A stretch of DNA of 64,000 nt from Aquimarina sp. Aq107 (GTDB lineage Bacteria; Bacteroidota; Bacteroidia; Flavobacteriales; Flavobacteriaceae): positions 1,012,001 through 1,076,000 of the forward strand of contig NZ_OX030782.1 in assembly GCF_943733665.1 (NCBI RefSeq). The letters run 5' to 3'. The first letter of the stretch is position 1. Each line of letters starts with the position of its first letter. Below, piece by piece: positions 18,055 to 25,640 of this stretch. Made by a program: the position numbers and the translations under genes. The notes below the pieces were generated by a model. That model had not been told where the DNA came from. It worked only from the letters and a program-made list of their open reading frames with translations, and did no database searches.

Positions 18055-19179
18055 ATGACTTTTCTTTTGGTATTCAGTATGCTTTTATCCAACATTATTA
18101 ATTCTCAAAATATGGAAAATACTATTGAGCACAATTCCTTTTTAATTGTAGAAAAACCCCAGAAAACATATATAGGAATTTATAAAAATGGTATCCCCTT
18201 TAATGGATATTTCCCCAAAGGAGATCAAGATTTCCCTAGAGTAGATTATTATGAAAATGGAGAGGCTAAGTTTCAATATTCATTAGATGTTTTTCAAATG
18301 GCTATGGGAGCCGAAATGGTAGAAACAGATGAAGAACTGTTTAAGGGAGAACAAGATGAAACGAGTGAAGAATACCAAATGAGTGAAGAAGAATACAAGG
18401 AATATGAGCGAAATTTATACAAGGCAAAACTCAATATAAAATCGGTATATAAAGATGGTCAAATTGTTCAGGGATATGAATATATCGAAGCACCTTCTGC
18501 TTTGTTTTCCAAAAAGATAATGGATGGTAAGGTTGTAGCATTGTATTTTGACATATTTGCTATGCACTACTATCAGAGAACTTCTATGATTCTAAAGAGT
18601 GATTCTATAGTTATAGAGTCTCCTACATTGGCTGTTGAAGGAGATAAATTTCAGACAAACTTATTAAAGAAAGATGAGTATTGGGAAATAAAATATGTCA
18701 TGAATAATGAAAATGTAGGTTCTAAATATTTTGTAATAGGAGAAACTAATAATTTGCCCAAGAACAGTATCCTTTTTATGTATGATAAGAATGATAGTAC
18801 TTATAGCTATGGTACGAGAGGTTTTCAAGATTATTTACCCACTCTTGATCTAATAAATATTTCAAATATCTTTTTTGATAAACCAGAAATTTTTAAGTCT
18901 ACAGATATGAATACTTTTTTTAGTGATTTAATAGAAGCTACTATAGTAGAAACTAAGAGAGAAGAAGGGACGTACCCAAAAGAACCTGAAAAATATAGAG
19001 GGTATTTAGAAACTGGAGATAATGGGAATATCGTAACTGGAATACGATTTTTTAATAAAGGAGTAGACTCCTATTATGAAGAGTATATAGAAGGAAATAG
19101 TGCCAAAAAAGAAAAGATCGATATTGTTAATTTTCAAAAAGAGTTTAAAAACTACTTAAATAAGGTTAGAAACAAGTAG
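18055..19179 (+). CDS. Secreted protein of unknown function
   Basis: 374 residues from ATG 18055, which begins a clean signal peptide (MTFLLVFSMLLSNIINSQ). An earlier ATG at 17965 would add 30 residues but lies in the terminator hairpin. The mature protein is acidic and tyrosine-rich, with GIYKNGIPFNGYFP and YYENGEAKFQYS stretches that resemble MORN-like/antitoxin-repeat wording but are too few to call. An acidic region around residue 85-120 (EEYQMSEEEYKEYE) may be helical. I do not recognise the family. It is the only exported product in the NAD block and may not belong to it. Confidence 0.7.
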   Translation: MTFLLVFSMLLSNIINSQNMENTIEHNSFLIVEKPQKTYIGIYKNGIPFNGYFPKGDQDFPRVDYYENGEAKFQYSLDVFQMAMGAEMVETDEELFKGEQDETSEEYQMSEEEYKEYERNLYKAKLNIKSVYKDGQIVQGYEYIEAPSALFSKKIMDGKVVALYFDIFAMHYYQRTSMILKSDSIVIESPTLAVEGDKFQTNLLKKDEYWEIKYVMNNENVGSKYFVIGETNNLPKNSILFMYDKNDSTYSYGTRGFQDYLPTLDLINISNIFFDKPEIFKSTDMNTFFSDLIEATIVETKREEGTYPKEPEKYRGYLETGDNGNIVTGIRFFNKGVDSYYEEYIEGNSAKKEKIDIVNFQKEFKNYLNKVRNK

Positions 19180-19239
19180 AATATAAAGTCGTTTTAGAAG
19201 AAATGTCTTTAAAAATTTTATTAATTTTAAAATAAAAAC

Positions 19240-19264
19240 TATATTTGCGTATAATTAACGCAAA
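19240..19264 (+). promoter_or_regulatory. NAMPT promoter with a perfect NrtR-like operator
   Basis: TATATTTG (19240-19247) is a perfect -7 element. TTTGCGT (19244-19250), ATAATTA, ACGCAAA (19258-19264) is a perfect 7-7-7 palindrome overlapping the -7 and the predicted transcription start. The ATG is at 19276. Because TTTGCG is a common extension of the -7 element in this window, the right arm is the informative half. Confidence 0.65.
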
Positions 19265-19275
19265 ATAATTGATAT

Positions 19276-20721
19276 ATGAATCCACTATTATTAACAGACG
19301 GTTACAAATTAGGTCATAAAGAACAATATCCAGATGGAACTACTTTAGTGTATTCTAACTGGACTCCTAGAAAAAGTAGAATAGAAGGAATTGATCATGT
19401 TGTCTTTTTTGGATTACAGTATTTTATCAAAGAGTATTTAATCAAGAGATTTAATGAAGACTTTTTTAATCAACCAAAAGAAGAAGTTGTTGCAGATTAT
19501 AAAAAATATGTAGATAATTATTTAGGTGTAGATTATGATACCGAACATATTGCAGCATTACATGATTTAGGATACTTACCAATTGAGATTAAAGCATTAG
19601 CAGAAGGGACAGAAGTTCCTATAAGAGTACCGATGTTTACCTTAGTAAATACAAAATCAGAATTCTTTTGGTTAACAAACTATTTAGAAACTCTGCTTTC
19701 TAGCATTATCTGGCAGCCTTGTACTTCTGCTACAATTGCTAAGCAATATCAGAAGATTCTTAGTAAGTATGCTATCGAAACGGACAAAGAAAATCTAGAG
19801 TTTATTACTTGGCAAGGGCATGATTTTTCGATGAGAGGAATGTCTGGTACAGAATCGGCTATTCTTAGTGGAATGGGACATGCACTATCTTTTTCTGGTA
19901 GTGATACTTTACCAGTAGCGAAAGCCTATGAAATGTATTACAATGCTGATGTTACAAAAGAATTGGTAATAGGTAGTGTAAATGCAACCGAACATAGTGT
20001 TATGTGTGCTGGTAGTAAAGATGATGAGATTGGAACTTTTAAAAGATTGTTGGAAACATATCCAGCAGGAATTTTATCTGTAGTATCAGATACTTGGGAT
20101 CTATGGAAAGTATTAACAGAATATCTTCCAAAATTAAAAGAAGAAATTTTAAAGCGAGACGGAAAATTGGTTATTAGACCAGATTCTGGAGATCCTGTTG
20201 ATATTATTTGCGGTTGTACTAATGAAGATCCTATAGTAGCTAAAGGTGTTATCGAATTGCTTTGGGATGAATTTGGAGGAACGATTAATGAGCAAGGATA
20301 TAAGGTGTTAAATCCTAAAATTGGAGCTATTTATGGAGATAGTATTACTATAGACAGAGCAACTCAAATTTGTGAACGACTTAAAGAAAAAGGATTTGCA
20401 TCTACTAACGTGGTACTAGGAATAGGTAGTTTTACATATCAATATAATACCAGAGATACTTTTGGATTTGCTATGAAAGCTACATACGTTGAGGTAAATG
20501 GAGAAGGAAGAGAGATTTTTAAAGATCCAATTACAGATGATGGAACTAAAAAATCAGCAAAAGGATTAATGCAATTAAATAAGTCTAATGGAGAAATCAT
20601 CTTAAAAGATCAGTGTACAAAAGAAGAAGAAACCAAAGGATTGTTTGAGACTGTTTTTAAAGATGGTAGATTGATTCTTGATGAAAGTCTATCTGAGATA
20701 AGAAAACGGATGTTAGCATAA
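19276..20721 (+). CDS. nadV: Nicotinamide phosphoribosyltransferase (NAMPT/NadV type)
   Basis: 481 residues, close to human NAMPT (491). The N terminus NPLLLTDGYKLGHKEQYP is typical. SGSDT with D210 corresponds to the nicotinamide-contacting aspartate and NATEHSVM with H240 to the phosphorylated catalytic histidine. RPDSGDP and the GIGSFTYQYNTRDT block complete the phosphate sites. It makes NMN from nicotinamide and PRPP. An NMN adenylyltransferase is needed for NAD and is not in the window. It has its own promoter with a perfect palindrome and its own terminator. Confidence 0.94.
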   Translation: MNPLLLTDGYKLGHKEQYPDGTTLVYSNWTPRKSRIEGIDHVVFFGLQYFIKEYLIKRFNEDFFNQPKEEVVADYKKYVDNYLGVDYDTEHIAALHDLGYLPIEIKALAEGTEVPIRVPMFTLVNTKSEFFWLTNYLETLLSSIIWQPCTSATIAKQYQKILSKYAIETDKENLEFITWQGHDFSMRGMSGTESAILSGMGHALSFSGSDTLPVAKAYEMYYNADVTKELVIGSVNATEHSVMCAGSKDDEIGTFKRLLETYPAGILSVVSDTWDLWKVLTEYLPKLKEEILKRDGKLVIRPDSGDPVDIICGCTNEDPIVAKGVIELLWDEFGGTINEQGYKVLNPKIGAIYGDSITIDRATQICERLKEKGFASTNVVLGIGSFTYQYNTRDTFGFAMKATYVEVNGEGREIFKDPITDDGTKKSAKGLMQLNKSNGEIILKDQCTKEEETKGLFETVFKDGRLILDESLSEIRKRMLA

Positions 20722-20740
20722 GATAAACACATATTGATTA

Positions 20741-20777
20741 AAACTCCCAAAGAGCCCTCTTTGGGAGTTTTTTTGTT
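20741..20777 (+). terminator. Rho-independent terminator after the NAMPT gene
   Basis: Long stem AAACTCCCAAAGAG / CTCTTTGGGAGTTT, then a run of seven T. Confidence 0.92.
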
Positions 20778-20905
20778 TTTAAGACTATTATAGGGTTTAT
20801 TATGAATAGCTTGTTGTTATATAGTACGATCCTATTTTGATTAACAGAAAAATAATTTGGTTGTTTTTTGTAAGGATCATTTTAAGATTACGACCTTCAT
20901 TAAGG

Positions 20906-20921
20906 TACCAATCACTTGGTA
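20906..20921. promoter_or_regulatory. Palindrome upstream of the Crp/Fnr gene
   Basis: TACCAA-TCAC-TTGGTA is a perfect 6-4-6 dyad, 29 bases before the ATG. It could be an autoregulatory operator or a leader hairpin. No convincing -7/-33 pair was found around it. Confidence 0.35.
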
Positions 20922-20949
20922 ACTAACTAACTTATAAAACACAAACATC

Positions 20950-21618
20950 ATGAGTGCAATTTGGTTTTTTGAGGATGCCAATCTCTTCAAGGTATTATGT
21001 CCTCATAAATTTAGAAATTACAAAAAAGATCACGACTTCGACGCTTATAAAAAGAGCGATTACATTTATTTCGAAGAAGATTCAGCTAATAAAGTATACC
21101 TAATTGAAAAAGGAAAGGTGAAAATTGGCTATTATTCTGAAAATGGTAATGAAGTTGTAAAAGCAATCTTAACTCGAGGAGAGCTTTTTGGAGAAAAAGC
21201 AATTTTGGGAGAAGATCGAAGAACAGAGTTTGCTCAATCTGTTGACAATGCGACGTCCATTTGTCCTATTGGAGTGCAAACTATGCATGATCTTATGAGG
21301 GATAATCAAACATTTAGTCTAAAGGTTTATAAATTTATCGGTCTTCGTTTTAAACGTTTAGAAAGAAGGTTACAATTACTTTTATTTAAAGACACCAAAA
21401 CTAGATTACTTGAGTTTTTGGATGAACTTAAAGAGGACTTTGGATATTGCTGTCCTAATACTGGGGATACAGTGATACAGCATCCATATACCCAAAGAGA
21501 TATTGCTAATCTTATAGGTACATCACGTCCAACATTAAATATTATTATGAACGAATTAAAGGAATCTAATAGAATTGATTTCAATAGGAGAGAGATTCGT
21601 TTAAAAATTGTTGCCTAG
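20950..21618 (+). CDS. Crp/Fnr-family transcriptional regulator
   Basis: 222 residues. The cyclic-nucleotide-binding-like beta roll occupies about 25-130 (VYLIEKGKVKIGY, RGELFGEKAIL), with a long dimerisation helix and a C-terminal winged helix whose recognition part reads TQRDIANLIGTSRPTLNIIMNEL. The R/E pattern of true cAMP-binding sites (RxS) is not apparent, so the ligand is open. No cysteine cluster for an Fnr iron-sulfur centre is visible at the N terminus. A 6-4-6 palindrome precedes the gene and another follows its stop, before a repeat lipoprotein that may be its target (inference). Confidence 0.88.
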   Translation: MSAIWFFEDANLFKVLCPHKFRNYKKDHDFDAYKKSDYIYFEEDSANKVYLIEKGKVKIGYYSENGNEVVKAILTRGELFGEKAILGEDRRTEFAQSVDNATSICPIGVQTMHDLMRDNQTFSLKVYKFIGLRFKRLERRLQLLLFKDTKTRLLEFLDELKEDFGYCCPNTGDTVIQHPYTQRDIANLIGTSRPTLNIIMNELKESNRIDFNRREIRLKIVA

Positions 21619-21634
21619 TGTTAGCTACCTAACA
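21619..21634. promoter_or_regulatory. Palindrome between the Crp/Fnr gene and the repeat lipoprotein
   Basis: TGTTAG-CTAC-CTAACA is a perfect 6-4-6 dyad starting on the base after the stop codon. TTTTAAAAAGTTTT follows, so it may be a weak terminator or an operator for the next gene. Confidence 0.4.
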
Positions 21635-21692
21635 TTTTAAAAAGTTTTATGAAATTATTTTTACAGTAATAATAATCATAAAACAAAAGGCA

Positions 21693-23438
21693 ATGTTTAA
21701 AAAATTAATAATAGGAATGCTTGCGGTAGGATTGATCGCAGTTTCCTGTAATGACGATGATGATACTGTACTTGTCGCTAATGCTGGTGAAATAGCTGGT
21801 GGTCCCTTCGAATTTGATGTGGATGGCGAAGCTGATATGGTATCAGGAATTACCTTAGATGACACCAATGCATTTGGTACAAGTAGTACATGGATAGTAA
21901 CCGATGATCAAGGGAATATTCTTGGATTGCCACCTACATTAACTGCTGTAGAAGGAGTTAATTTTGATGAGGCTGGTGCAGGAACTTGTTTGATCTGGTA
22001 TGCTAGATATAATGGTACTATTACCGGTTTAGAAATGGGTATGAATGCCAATGATGTGACAGGTGATTTTGATCTTTCCAATTCTATTACTGTTATAAGA
22101 AATCAAGTAGCTAACGCAGGAGTCATAGCTGGAGGACCATTTGAATTTGATGTAGATGGAGAAGCAGATATGGTTTCAGGCATTACATTAGATGATACTA
22201 ATGTATTTGGTTCTGGTAGTACTTGGATAGTTACTGATGATCTTGGAAATATTTTGGGATTGCCACCAACAATAACTGCTTTAGAAGGGGTTAATTTTGA
22301 TGGTGCAGGTGCAGGAACCTGTTTGATTTGGTATGCTCGTTACGAAGGAACAATTTCAGGTTTAGAAATGGGTATGAATGCCAATGATGTAACAGGTGAT
22401 TTTGACCTTTCTAATTCAATTACAGTAGTTCGTAATCAAGTTGTAAATGCAGGAACTATTTCTGGAGGACCATTTGAGTTTGATGTAGATGGTGATGCTG
22501 ATATGGTATCTGGAATCACATTAGATGATGCAAATGCTTTTGGGACCAATAGTACTTGGATTATTACAGATGATCTAGGAAATATTTTAGGGTTGCCACC
22601 AACATTAACAGCTGTAGAAGGAGTTAATTTTGACGACGCTGGAGTAGGTACTTGTTTAATATGGTACGCAAGATATGATGGAACTGTAACTGGTTTAGAA
22701 ATGGGAATGAATGCTAATGATGTAACAGGTGATTTTGATCTTTCTAATTCTATAACTGTTATTCGTAATCAAGTGGCTAATGCAGGAGTAATTTCTGGTG
22801 GACCGTTTGAGTTTGATGTAGATGGAACTGCTGATATGGTATCAGGAATTACATTAGATGATACTAATGTGTTTGGTGATAGTAGTACTTGGGTTATTAC
22901 GGATGATCAAGGTAATATTTTAGGATTACCACCAACATTGATGGCTGTAGAAGGTGTTGATTTTGACGCTGCAGGTCCAGGTGTATGTTTAATATGGTAT
23001 GCAAGATACACAGGAACTGTAACAGGATTAGAAATGGGAATGAATGCGAATGATGTAACAGGTGATTTTGATCTTTCTAATGCTATCACAGTGACTAGAA
23101 ACTGTAATACAAGCCCAGGAGTAATATCTGGAGGTCCTTATACTTTTACAGTAGATGGAACGCCAGATATGGTAAGTGGATTATCAATTGATAATACAAA
23201 TGCCGCAGGGCCAAACAGTACTTGGATTATTACAGATGATCAAGGTGAAATTTTAGGATTACCAGGAACTTTATTTGATGTACAAGGTGTTGATTTTGAT
23301 GCCGCAGGCCCTGGAGTATGTTTAATCTGGTATCTAAGATATGAGGACGGATTAGAAGGATTAGCAATGGGTATGAACGCCAACGATCTTAAAGGATGTT
23401 TCAGCCTATCGAACTCTATACAAGTAACAAGAAACTAA
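21693..23438 (+). CDS. Lipoprotein of five tandem 111-residue repeats
   Basis: 581 residues. A lipoprotein signal ends at C19, followed by NDDDD. The rest is five copies of a 111-residue unit beginning near residues 29, 140, 251, 362 and 473. Each unit has GGPFEFDVDG, ADMVSGITLDD, STWIVTDDQGNILGLPPTL, a CLIWYARY block, GLEMGMNANDVTGDFDLSN and a final ITVIRN strand. Copies 1-4 are nearly identical, and copy 5 is diverged (GGPYTFTVDG, DLKGCFSLSN). The pattern suggests beta-sandwich domains displayed on the surface, perhaps for adhesion or matrix. Function is unknown. Near-identity suggests recent expansion or gene conversion. Confidence 0.85.
   Translation: MFKKLIIGMLAVGLIAVSCNDDDDTVLVANAGEIAGGPFEFDVDGEADMVSGITLDDTNAFGTSSTWIVTDDQGNILGLPPTLTAVEGVNFDEAGAGTCLIWYARYNGTITGLEMGMNANDVTGDFDLSNSITVIRNQVANAGVIAGGPFEFDVDGEADMVSGITLDDTNVFGSGSTWIVTDDLGNILGLPPTITALEGVNFDGAGAGTCLIWYARYEGTISGLEMGMNANDVTGDFDLSNSITVVRNQVVNAGTISGGPFEFDVDGDADMVSGITLDDANAFGTNSTWIITDDLGNILGLPPTLTAVEGVNFDDAGVGTCLIWYARYDGTVTGLEMGMNANDVTGDFDLSNSITVIRNQVANAGVISGGPFEFDVDGTADMVSGITLDDTNVFGDSSTWVITDDQGNILGLPPTLMAVEGVDFDAAGPGVCLIWYARYTGTVTGLEMGMNANDVTGDFDLSNAITVTRNCNTSPGVISGGPYTFTVDGTPDMVSGLSIDNTNAAGPNSTWIITDDQGEILGLPGTLFDVQGVDFDAAGPGVCLIWYLRYEDGLEGLAMGMNANDLKGCFSLSNSIQVTRN
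21777..23438 (+). repeat. Five 333-bp tandem coding repeats
   Basis: Units start at 21777, 22110, 22443, 22776 and about 23109. All lie in frame in one lipoprotein gene. The first four are near-identical at protein level but differ at many third codon positions. Confidence 0.85.
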
Positions 23439-23560
23439 AAGAGATATTGAAAAAGAAATAAAAATCATTAAAGATAATGATAATGTGAACTTAACGTAGT
23501 AGCTTCTCTTCTCTTAGGAAGCATATCACAATAGTTCATTGTTGTTTTTTTGTTAGTTTT

Positions 23561-23590
23561 AAAGCGCAACCCCAAGTTGCGCTTTATTAA
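23561..23590 (+). terminator. Terminator hairpin after the repeat lipoprotein
   Basis: Perfect 10-bp stem AAAGCGCAAC / GTTGCGCTTT with a 5-nt loop. The T tail is short. A smaller hairpin ATCATTA-AAGA-TAATGAT lies upstream at 23464-23481. The rest of 23439-23560 shows nothing. Confidence 0.65.
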
Positions 23591-23596
23591 TTTATA

Positions 23597-23604
23597 TACT
23601 TTTG
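23597..23604 (+). promoter_or_regulatory. -7 element of the thioredoxin-like gene
   Basis: TACTTTTG is a perfect TAnnTTTG match, 57 bases before the ATG at 23661. The only -33 candidate, GTTG at 23576, lies in the preceding hairpin 17 bases away. Confidence 0.4.
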
Positions 23605-23660
23605 TAAGGAAACCTGTTTATACAGACAAATTTTAAAAGTAATACTATACTAGATCACTT

Positions 23661-24224
23661 ATGAAATTCAATAAAAAAAACATATCTAATTTAATTTTTG
23701 TTATTTTTTTGTTGCTCTTTTTTATTCCCAGTACTAGGGGGATGATGCAAATTTTCTTAACACGAGTATTTTCTTTTAGCCCTAGTTTAGTGGATGTAGA
23801 AGAAAGAGCACAAGTAGCTTCATATGATTGGAAATTACATGGAGTGAACACAGAATCAATGAATTTCAATGTTGCAGAAGGTAAAGTGGTTTTATTGAAT
23901 TATTGGGCAACTTGGTGTCCTCCTTGTATAGCAGAAATGCCATCTTTGCAAAAGTTGTATAATGATTATCAGGACAAAGTAGTGTTTGTTTTTCTCACCG
24001 AAGACGATGATCCTGAATTAAATAAGTTTATGAGTGATAAAAGTTATAATTACCCTATTTATCGTTCACTATCAAAACAGCATCCTAAACCTTTCGTTCA
24101 TAAACCTATTCCAGGTACTTATCTTATTGATAAGAAAGGAAATATAGTAATTCATAAAGTTGGTGCTGCAGATTGGAATACAGAGAAGGTAAGGGCTACA
24201 ATTGATCAATTAATTTCGGAATAG
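23661..24224 (+). CDS. TlpA-like membrane-anchored thioredoxin
   Basis: 187 residues. A lysine-rich start and one hydrophobic segment (about 9-27) form a signal anchor. The thioredoxin domain (about 60-185) has the active site WATWCPPC near residues 82-89 and the cis-proline loop PGTYLID. TlpA/ResA-type proteins reduce disulfides in the periplasm, often for cytochrome c maturation. The window also encodes a secreted c-type cytochrome, but there is no direct link. It is convergent with the carotenoid operon, with only two bases between the stop codons. Confidence 0.87.
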   Translation: MKFNKKNISNLIFVIFLLLFFIPSTRGMMQIFLTRVFSFSPSLVDVEERAQVASYDWKLHGVNTESMNFNVAEGKVVLLNYWATWCPPCIAEMPSLQKLYNDYQDKVVFVFLTEDDDPELNKFMSDKSYNYPIYRSLSKQHPKPFVHKPIPGTYLIDKKGNIVIHKVGAADWNTEKVRATIDQLISE

Positions 24225-24226
24225 CC

Positions 24227-24676
24227 TTAACTCTTAAAGTACTTGAAAGGAACAAATAGCATTCCGAAACATTCTCCTTTATTTTTACCCAAATGTTTAT
24301 GATGTATTTTATGAGCTCTTCGTACACCTTTGGCATACCAATGATTTGCATTTCTAAATAATTTAAAACGTTGATGAATAAAAATATCATGAACAAGAAA
24401 GTAGGCAATACCATATGCTAAAATTCCAAAACCAATAGATTCTCCAAACCAAAAAGTAACAGGATCATGAAGCATAATACACGACATACTTATTACAGCG
24501 TAGAAAACAAAAAATAAATCATTACGCTCCCACCAACTGCTATGATCTTTATGGTGATGATCTTTATGTAAAGACCATAAAAATCCATGCATGACGTATT
24601 TGTGAGTAAACCATGCCATAAATTCCATAAAACAAAATGTAGCTATAAAAATTGATATCCAAACAAGAGTATTCAT
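24227..24676 (-). CDS. crtZ: Beta-carotene hydroxylase
   Basis: 149 residues, membrane protein of the fatty-acid-hydroxylase/CrtZ type. Di-iron histidine motifs are visible as H25-x4-H30, HKDHHHKDH (37-45), VHDIFIHQRF and HKIHHKH near residue 120-126, between hydrophobic helices. It adds 3-hydroxyl groups to beta-ionone rings (beta-carotene to zeaxanthin). It is the last gene of the merR-crtI-crtB-crtZ operon, 25 bases after crtB. No lycopene cyclase gene is in the window, so ring formation must be encoded elsewhere. Confidence 0.9.
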   Translation of the reverse strand: MNTLVWISIFIATFCFMEFMAWFTHKYVMHGFLWSLHKDHHHKDHSSWWERNDLFFVFYAVISMSCIMLHDPVTFWFGESIGFGILAYGIAYFLVHDIFIHQRFKLFRNANHWYAKGVRRAHKIHHKHLGKNKGECFGMLFVPFKYFKS

Positions 24677-24701
24677 TTTAGATAATTTTTTTAATATACT
24701 A

Positions 24702-25541
24702 TTAGATTAAGTTCAATCTATAATCAAAATATGATTTAGCTAATAGACCAAATTTTTGATAATTAGGAACACGTATTCTGGTATTCTTTATTTCAACAGA
24801 AGGAGTCGACTTTAGTTTGTTCAATAACTTTTTGTAATAAATGTAAGCCGTATAAACTCCAAATTTAGCTTCTGCTGGTAGTTTCATAATACCTTCGAAA
24901 CCTTTGTCAAAATCTTCTTGAATTTCTTCTATAATTCTTAATTTAGACATTTCATCGAGTTGTGTAAGATCAGTATCAGGAAAATAAGTACGACTTAATT
25001 CTTCGAAATCAGCTTTTAGATCTCTTAAGAAATTTACTTTCTGAAAAGCTGAACCTAAATGCATAGCACTTTCTTTAAGTTCGTTATATTTCTTATCATC
25101 TCCTTTCACAAATACTTTAAGACACATTAGCCCAACCACATCAGCAGAACCATATATATATTCTTTATACTCGGCATTAGTTAAGTAATCTGTTTTATGA
25201 AGATCTAATCGCATACTCTTCATAAATGCTTCATATAATTCTGGTTCAATGTTGTAATCGTGAACCGTTTGCTGAAAAGAGTTTAAAATTGGATTTAAGC
25301 TTATTTTTTGCTCAATCGCTTTATACATTTCAGTTTCAAAGTCATTAAACAATGTTTCTTTATCGTAATCGTGAAAACTATCAACTATTTCATCTGCAAA
25401 CCTTACAAATCCATAAATATTATAAATATCCTGTCTAATAGAATCAGATAACATTTTAGACGCTAGAGAAAAAGAAGTACTATACGAATTAGTAACAAGT
25501 TTACTACAACTATAAGAAACGGAATCAAATAAAGCTTTCAT
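24702..25541 (-). CDS. crtB: Phytoene synthase
   Basis: 279 residues of the squalene/phytoene synthase fold. The two aspartate-rich motifs are D50-E-I-V-D54 and D174-L-K-A-D178 (in a NFLRDLKADFE context), which bind the magnesium-diphosphate of GGPP. It condenses two GGPP to phytoene on the inner membrane face. It lies 99 bases after crtI. That gap shows no clear promoter. Confidence 0.95.
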   Translation of the reverse strand: MKALFDSVSYSCSKLVTNSYSTSFSLASKMLSDSIRQDIYNIYGFVRFADEIVDSFHDYDKETLFNDFETEMYKAIEQKISLNPILNSFQQTVHDYNIEPELYEAFMKSMRLDLHKTDYLTNAEYKEYIYGSADVVGLMCLKVFVKGDDKKYNELKESAMHLGSAFQKVNFLRDLKADFEELSRTYFPDTDLTQLDEMSKLRIIEEIQEDFDKGFEGIMKLPAEAKFGVYTAYIYYKKLLNKLKSTPSVEIKNTRIRVPNYQKFGLLAKSYFDYRLNLI

Positions 25542-25640
25542 GGATATGGTTTTAGTTAGGTTTAAGTCTCGATGTGTTGTGAGAATTAATAATTAGATCT
25601 TTAATAATAGTGTTGAATAATCAATTGTGTTTTACATAAA

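Noticed and set aside
21777..23438. Tandem repeats as a possible CRISPR or satellite array
   Set aside because: The unit is 333 bp, in frame, without spacers, and encodes a repeated protein domain.
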